From positions 2,321,001-2,385,000 of the forward strand of contig NZ_JAFEJA010000001.1 of assembly GCF_016919245.1 (NCBI RefSeq): a DNA stretch of 64,000 nucleotides, written 5' to 3'. This DNA is from Streptomyces zhihengii (GTDB lineage Bacteria; Actinomycetota; Actinomycetes; Streptomycetales; Streptomycetaceae). The position numbers and the translations under genes were made by a program. The notes beneath the pieces were generated by a model. The model did no database searches and was not told where the DNA came from. It saw only the letters and a program-made list of their open reading frames with translations. Positions 53,273-64,000 of the stretch are shown here, one piece after another. Within the stretch, counting starts at the first letter, position 1. Each line of letters starts with the position of its first letter.

Positions 53273-53956
53273 TCAGGTCTGCGACGGAAGCGTCGGCGCG
53301 CCCCCGCCCGCCCCGGGCTCCAGCGCGTCCAGGGCACGGCGCAGACCGGTCAGCTTGCGTTCGAGATGAGCGGCCGTGGCGACGGCGGCCGCGTCCGCGG
53401 AGTCGTCGTCGAGCTGCTTGGAGAGCGCCTCCGCCTGCTCCTCGACCGCCGCGAGGCGGGCGGAGAGCTCGGCGAGGAGCCCCGCGGACTCGCGCCCGCC
53501 GGCGCCGCCCTCGCGCCCGCTGCCCTCCAACTGGAGCCGCAGCAGCGCCGCCTGCTCGCGGAGCTGGCAGTTCTTCATGTAGAGCTCGACGAAGACCGAG
53601 ACCTTGGCCCGCAGCACCCACGGGTCGAACGGCTTCGAGATGTAGTCGACCGCGCCCGCCGCGTACCCGCGGAAGGTGTGGTGGGGACCGTGGTTGATCG
53701 CGGTGAGGAAGATGATCGGGATGTCACGCGTGCGCTCGCGCCGCTTGATGTGCGCGGCCGTCTCGAAGCCGTCCATTCCCGGCATCTGGACATCCAGCAG
53801 AATGACCGCGAAATCGTCCGTCAGCAGCGCCTTGAGCGCTTCCTCCCCTGACGATGCCCGCACCAGTGTCTGATCGAGCGCGGAGAGGATGGCCTCCAAC
53901 GCGAGCAGATTCTCCGGCCGGTCATCGACCAGGAGGATCTTGGCCTTCTGCACCAT
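53273..53956 (-). CDS. osaB: Response regulator OsaB
   Basis: Osmoadaptation response regulator, 227 aa. The receiver has the acidic pair in LLVDDRPENLLALE, the phospho-Asp in LLDVQMPGMDGF and Lys in DYISKPFDPW. There is no DNA-binding domain; the C-terminal ~90 residues form a coiled coil (ELSARLAAVEEQAEALSKQL), suggesting protein-protein signalling. The ATG at 53956 has GGAGGA 6 nt upstream; longer in-frame starts (54070, 54214) are weaker. It lies downstream of osaA on the same strand. S. coelicolor osaB mutants cannot make aerial hyphae under osmotic stress (from memory). Confidence 0.88.
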   Translation of the reverse strand: MVQKAKILLVDDRPENLLALEAILSALDQTLVRASSGEEALKALLTDDFAVILLDVQMPGMDGFETAAHIKRRERTRDIPIIFLTAINHGPHHTFRGYAAGAVDYISKPFDPWVLRAKVSVFVELYMKNCQLREQAALLRLQLEGSGREGGAGGRESAGLLAELSARLAAVEEQAEALSKQLDDDSADAAAVATAAHLERKLTGLRRALDALEPGAGGGAPTLPSQT

Positions 53957-54230
53957 GCCCCGTCCTCCTCGTCCCGGCATGGGGTCTCTCCGGCTCCGGG
54001 AGCCGGAGGACGCACCGGGCGCCGCCCCAGGGGACGACTCTCTTGCGTCGCCCGTTCTTGTGCCGGTCATGGTAGCCGCACCCCGCCCGTCGCCACACCC
54101 TGTCACCACGATGTCACTGTGCACGTACCGAAAACGTGGGGGGAGACCGGATGGTTCCCCGGAAACCGGCCCCCCACACACGTCCGGACAGAGTCGATCA
54201 GCATCGCGCGGCACATCCGGCCGCCCGCCG

Positions 54231-59663
<5,433 letters not shown>

Positions 59664-59929
59664 CGTGACCCTCCCGCAGGGGTTGACCGTACTGCCTGGG
59701 CTCTCTCAGGAAGCCTGCCCAGTGTTTCACCCTGCCGGAACCAGGCCATAACAGTTCGGCAGCTTCGCATAGGGTCCCCGCCCCCGGAGGACGGAAACAG
59801 CCGTAACCGGCATCCGCTCGGACAGTGAAGGTAAGTAACCTGGCATGCGGCTGTCCAACCGCCCCGGTCCGCCCGGCAGGGGTGGTGCGAAGCGGTATGT
59901 CACCGGGCACGGGGAGGAACGGGCCGATC

Positions 59930-62584
59930 ATGGCAGAGCCGGGCGTCGAGACGCGTACGAGGAGTTCCGTGATCACCGCTCGGGCGGCCGCCACATTCGA
60001 TCCGGTGGGGCGGTCCGTCGCGTCCGCCCGCGCCTTCGTCCGCGACACGCTCCAGGGGTGGGGCTACGGCGATGTCGTCGACGACGCCGTCGTCCTCACC
60101 AGCGAACTCGTCACCAACGCGGTCATCCACGCCGGCACCGCGGCCGACGTCCTGTGCCTGCGCAGCGAGGACGGCGTCCGGGTCGAGGTCGGCGACCGGT
60201 ACCCGGAGCGCGAGGTCCCGATGCAGGGCACCGGGCAGGGCTTCGCAAGCCTCGACCGGGAGAACGGCAGAGGACTGCTGCTCTGCGCGGCCCTCGCCTC
60301 CCGCTGGGGCGTGGAGTACACCCCGACCCGCAAGCACGTCTGGTTCCGGCTCGACCTCCCCCAGCGCCCCGTGGGCGCCCGCTCCGCCGGCCCCGCCCTC
60401 CCGGCCTCGATGCTCCCCGTCGCCGAGGAGCGCGTCCGGGTGGCCGTCACGCAGATCGGCAGCGGCGGCACCATCACCGTGTGGAACGAGGACGCCGAGC
60501 ACCTCTTCGGCTACACCAGCGACCAGGTCGTCGGGAAGCCGCTGACCGACCTCGCGGCCTGGCCCCACACCCCGGGCACCGGCACCGGGATCGTCGAGGC
60601 CCTCCAGCTCTCCCGCTGGGAGGGCAGCTACGGCATCCGCGGCGCGGACGGCCGGGTCATCCCCGTCTACGCCTCCCATCTGCGCGTACGCGACACCCAC
60701 GGCGAGCCGTCGACGGTGTGTCTGCTGGTGCGCGACGAGGAGCGTGCCGTCCTCCAGACGCCGCAGCGCGCCCCCGCGTCCGAGCGGGGGACGGACAGCC
60801 GCTCGACCGACCCCTTCGAGGTGTTCATCGGGTCCCCGGCCCCCGACGACCTCGACGGGCTCCTCCAGCGCACCGTGGAGCGCGCCCGCGACATGCTCGA
60901 CGGCGACTCCGCCTTCCTGCTGCTCGCCACCGACGACGAGACGGAGCTGGAGGTCCGCGCGACCACCGGCCTGCCCTCCGCCCGCCAGCGCTTCGCCCGG
61001 GTCCCCGTCGAGGCGGGCACCGGCCGCTACGGGTCCGCCCGCATGCCGGCCGTCCACGAGGACCTCTCCAGCGTCCCCGGCGCGGTGCCGCTGCTGAACT
61101 CGACCGGGATGCGCTCGGTCGTCACCGTCCCGCTGAAGGTCGAGGGCCGGCTCACCGGCTCCCTCGGCGTCGCCGCGGAGGCCGCGGGCCGCTACTCCAA
61201 CGAGGAGGCGCTCCGGCTCCAGTTCGCGGCCGACCGGATCGCCCTGGCCGTCGAGTCCGCCCGGCTCGGGGAACTGGAGCGGCTGCGCCGCGGTTCCCTC
61301 TCCTTCCTCGTCGAGGCGTCCGACCTGCTCGCGGGGACGCTCGACCGGGACCAGACCCTGGCGCTGATGGCGCAGATGACCGTCCCGACGCTGGCCACCT
61401 GGTGCGCGGTCTACACGATCGCCGACCAGTCGTCGGAGCCGTATCTCTCCTATGTCCTCCACGAGGACGAGGAGCGTATCGACGACCTCAAGGCCCTGCT
61501 GTCGCGGATCGACCCGCCGGACCCGGTGCCCACCCCCGGTGCCCGGGTGTGGACGGCACCCGCCGAGGCCGCGCAGCGCGCGGCCCTGCTGGTCTCCAAG
61601 CGCGAGCTGGGCCTCGGCTCCGGCCCGCCGGTCTCCTCCGGCATCGGCGGGACGATGGCGACGGCCGCGGTCGTCGGCGGCGAGACGGTGGTGCTGCCGC
61701 TGGTCGCCCGCAACCGGGTCATCGGCATGATCGTGCTCGGCAAGCCGTCCGACGACCACTTCCGCCAGGAGATCCTGGAACTGGCGGAGGACCTCTCCCG
61801 CCGTGCCGCCCTGGCCCTCGACAACTCCCGGCTCTACTCGGAGCGCGTGGCGATCAGCCAGTCCCTCCAGCGCAGCCTGCTGCCGCCGGAGCTGCCGCAG
61901 ATCCCGGGCGTCGAGGTCGAGGTGATCTACCGTGCCGCCGGCGAGGGCAACGAGGTGGGCGGCGACTTCTACGACCTGTTCCCCATCCGGGACGGCGCGT
62001 ACGGCTTCGCCATCGGCGACGTCTGCGGCACCGGCCCGGAGGCCGCCGCGGTCACGGGCCTGGCCCGTCACGCCCTGCGCCTGCTGGCCCGCGAGGGCTT
62101 CGGCGGTCCGGCCGTCCTGGAGCGCCTCAACGCGGCGATCCTCGACGAGGGCGCCCGCAGCCGCTTCCTCACGCTGCTGTACGGCGAGCTGTGGCCGCAG
62201 GAGGACGGCAGCGCCGTCCTGAAGTTCGTCTGCGCCGGCCACCCGCTGCCGCTGCGCCTGCGCCCGGACGGCACCGTGGAGCCGGCCGCCGAACCGCAGC
62301 CGCTGCTCGGGGTGATGGACGACCTCGAACTGTACGAGCAGGTCGTCACGCTCGACCCCGGCGATGTCCTGCTGTGCGTCACCGACGGCGTCACCGAACG
62401 CCGCGAGGGCACGCGGATGCTCGGCGACGACGGCCTGAGCGACGTCCTGACGACGTGCACGGGGCTGACGGCGGGAGCGGTCGCGGCCCGTGTGCTGAGG
62501 GCGGTCGAGCGCTTCGCGGCCGAGCCGGCCTCGGACGACATGGCGATCCTGGCGATGCGCGTCCACGAGCCCCACAAGGACTGA
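59930..62584 (+). CDS. osaC: OsaC, anti-sigma/PAS/GAF/PP2C multidomain protein
   Basis: Predicted regulator of sigma-B-type activity, 884 aa. Order: RsbW-like HATPase (~30-150; N-box ELVTNAVIHAGTA, GRGLLLCAALASRW), PAS (~165-275), GAF 1 (~300-445), GAF 2 (~455-640), and a SpoIIE/PP2C phosphatase (~645-884) with GGDFYDLFPI, IGDVCGTGPEAAAVTG, CVTDGVTERREG and ASDDMAILAM. The metal-binding Asp residues are present. The start is uncertain: the ATG at 59930 is chosen, though an in-frame GTG at 59825 and ATG at 59897 exist. It is divergent from osaA (266 bp). In S. coelicolor OsaC controls SigB after osmotic shock (from memory). Confidence 0.87.
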   Translation: MAEPGVETRTRSSVITARAAATFDPVGRSVASARAFVRDTLQGWGYGDVVDDAVVLTSELVTNAVIHAGTAADVLCLRSEDGVRVEVGDRYPEREVPMQGTGQGFASLDRENGRGLLLCAALASRWGVEYTPTRKHVWFRLDLPQRPVGARSAGPALPASMLPVAEERVRVAVTQIGSGGTITVWNEDAEHLFGYTSDQVVGKPLTDLAAWPHTPGTGTGIVEALQLSRWEGSYGIRGADGRVIPVYASHLRVRDTHGEPSTVCLLVRDEERAVLQTPQRAPASERGTDSRSTDPFEVFIGSPAPDDLDGLLQRTVERARDMLDGDSAFLLLATDDETELEVRATTGLPSARQRFARVPVEAGTGRYGSARMPAVHEDLSSVPGAVPLLNSTGMRSVVTVPLKVEGRLTGSLGVAAEAAGRYSNEEALRLQFAADRIALAVESARLGELERLRRGSLSFLVEASDLLAGTLDRDQTLALMAQMTVPTLATWCAVYTIADQSSEPYLSYVLHEDEERIDDLKALLSRIDPPDPVPTPGARVWTAPAEAAQRAALLVSKRELGLGSGPPVSSGIGGTMATAAVVGGETVVLPLVARNRVIGMIVLGKPSDDHFRQEILELAEDLSRRAALALDNSRLYSERVAISQSLQRSLLPPELPQIPGVEVEVIYRAAGEGNEVGGDFYDLFPIRDGAYGFAIGDVCGTGPEAAAVTGLARHALRLLAREGFGGPAVLERLNAAILDEGARSRFLTLLYGELWPQEDGSAVLKFVCAGHPLPLRLRPDGTVEPAAEPQPLLGVMDDLELYEQVVTLDPGDVLLCVTDGVTERREGTRMLGDDGLSDVLTTCTGLTAGAVAARVLRAVERFAAEPASDDMAILAMRVHEPHKD

Positions 62585-62603
62585 GCCGGCCCCGGACACG
62601 AAG

Positions 62604-62634
62604 AAGGCCCCTCGCCGTGACGGCGAGGGGCCTT
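62604..62634 (+). terminator. Rho-independent terminator of osaC
   Basis: AAGGCCCCTCGCCG (62604-62617), loop TGA, CGGCGAGGGGCCTT (62621-62634), followed by TT. It is a 14-bp perfect stem with a T-run and lies 20 nt after the osaC stop. Confidence 0.93.
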
Positions 62635-62643
62635 TTCTCGAAG

Positions 62644-62716
62644 AGCCCCCAAACGGAATCGAACCGTTGACCTTCTCCTTACCATGGAGACGCTCTACCG
62701 ACTGAGCTATAGGGGC
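62644..62716 (-). tRNA. tRNA-Thr (anticodon GGT)
   Basis: The minus strand folds as a cloverleaf: acceptor GCCCCTA with TGGGGGC, D-arm GCTC...GAGC, anticodon stem TCTCC/GGAGA with loop ATGGTAA (anticodon GGT, reading ACC), and T-arm AACGG-TTCGATT-CCGTT. It has no encoded CCA. The gene is downstream of the 5S rRNA on the same strand but behind the rrn terminator, so it has its own promoter (62753-62782). Confidence 0.97.
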
Positions 62717-62752
62717 CTGTTGTTCCGGGCTTTCCCCGTGGCAACGAGATGA

Positions 62753-62782
62753 AGCATAGCCCATCCCCACGGGCGTTTCCAA
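62753..62782 (-). promoter_or_regulatory. Promoter of tRNA-Thr
   Basis: On the minus strand TTGGAA (62782-62777), an 18-bp spacer and TATGCT (62758-62753) form a good housekeeping-sigma promoter. The -10 lies 36 bp upstream of the tRNA 5' end. Confidence 0.75.
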
Positions 62783-62883
62783 ATGCCTGACCAGGGCTTC
62801 TTCCGCCTCCTCGCAGCCGGCGCCGGCCGGGCCGCGGACGGGCGGCGGGGCCGGACCATCCGATTCGTCCGGTAAACGCAGAA

Positions 62884-62910
62884 AAGCCCCGGAACAGTGT
62901 TCCGGGGCTT
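62884..62910 (-). terminator. Terminator of the rRNA operon
   Basis: AAGCCCCGGAAC and GTTCCGGGGCTT form a perfect 12-bp stem with a 3-nt loop. On the minus strand it is followed by TT. It lies 14 nt after the 5S 3' end. Confidence 0.92.
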
Positions 62911-62923
62911 CCCAACAATGATT

Positions 62924-63042
62924 GTTCGGCGGCGTCCTACTCTCCCACAGGGTCCCCCCTGCAGTACCATCGGCGCTGAAAGGCTTAGCTTCCGGGTTCG
63001 GAATGTAACCGGGCGTTTCCCTAACGCTATGACCACCGAAAC
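62924..63042 (-). rRNA. rrf: 5S ribosomal RNA
   Basis: About 119 nt on the minus strand. The 5' end GTTTCGGTGGTCATAGCG pairs with the 3' end CGCCGCCGAAC, and CCGAACCCGGAAGCTAAGC is the conserved loop-B/C region. The ends are set from the helix and may be off by 1-3 nt. Confidence 0.95.
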
Positions 63043-63120
63043 ACTATGAAGATGTCGAACTACCAGCCGGCAAAGGCGAGTTCGTTACTTCAGAACTAAC
63101 ACAGTGGACGCGAGCAACTG

Positions 63121-64000
<880 letters not shown>

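Noticed and set aside
59664..59929. Sigma-B-type promoter (GTTT-N14-16-GGGTA) between osaA and osaC
   Set aside because: Only partial matches such as GTTC with AGGGTC were seen; not strong enough to report.

Overview
The window is chromosomal DNA of a Streptomyces or very close relative. It is extremely GC-rich with strong third-position GC bias, uses many GTG and a few TTG starts, has long GC hairpin terminators, and carries genus-typical proteins (ClgR, OsaABC, GluABCD with GluRK, a second RelA/SpoT protein, Dps, a DUF3046 protein beside recA). From memory, and not checked by search, the gene order matches the S. coelicolor core block from about SCO5743 to SCO5802. I see no transposase, integrase, CRISPR array or prophage.

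Layout. 1-7687 (minus): the start of a DinG-type helicase, then an NRPS-independent siderophore (NIS) locus with a diaminobutyrate-type aminotransferase, two IucA/IucC synthetases and an acyltransferase. 8003-10837 (plus): two tandem secreted serine-protease paralogues separated by an eight-copy 26-bp repeat array. 10854-18774 (minus): hflX, an M1 aminopeptidase, an rshA-like ppGpp enzyme, dapF, a small membrane protein and miaA. 18957-19556: two small proteins, one an MT0933-type antitoxin-like protein, followed by a composite intergenic repeat block. 20029-22277 (minus): a DODA-like protein and miaB. 22405-29342: an orphan TAXI receptor, the gluRK two-component system and the gluABCD glutamate importer. 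29486-32309: an FAD monooxygenase, then a cysteine-rich leader peptide ahead of cysteine dioxygenase and rhodanese. 32381-37010: recX-recA with two recognisable promoter signatures, an AI-2E permease, DUF3046 and a prenyltransferase-like protein. 37036-39132 (minus): azlD, azlC and an AraC regulator. 39224-44683: lhr and nei, then a 39-bp repeat array. 45114-53147 (minus): a small membrane protein, dps, clgR, cinA, pgsA, rimO, a RodZ-like protein and ftsK. 53273-62584: the osmoadaptation locus osaB, osaA and osaC. 62604-64000: a tRNA-Thr gene and the 3' end of an rRNA operon (5S and partial 23S, minus strand).

How it fits together. The block mixes DNA repair (DinG-like, RecA/RecX, Lhr, Nei), RNA modification (MiaA, MiaB, RimO) and stress control (HflX, RshA, ClgR, Dps, OsaABC) with nutrient handling (glutamate import, cysteine catabolism, branched-chain amino acid efflux, iron).

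The most interesting points are: the NIS locus, which lacks a nearby decarboxylase and N-hydroxylase; three unrelated intergenic tandem-repeat families; the cysteine-rich leader peptide; the long HAMP array of OsaA; and the orphan TAXI receptor beside gluRK. Synteny, gene symbols and literature statements are from memory. Coordinates, motifs, hairpins and repeats were read from the sequence.
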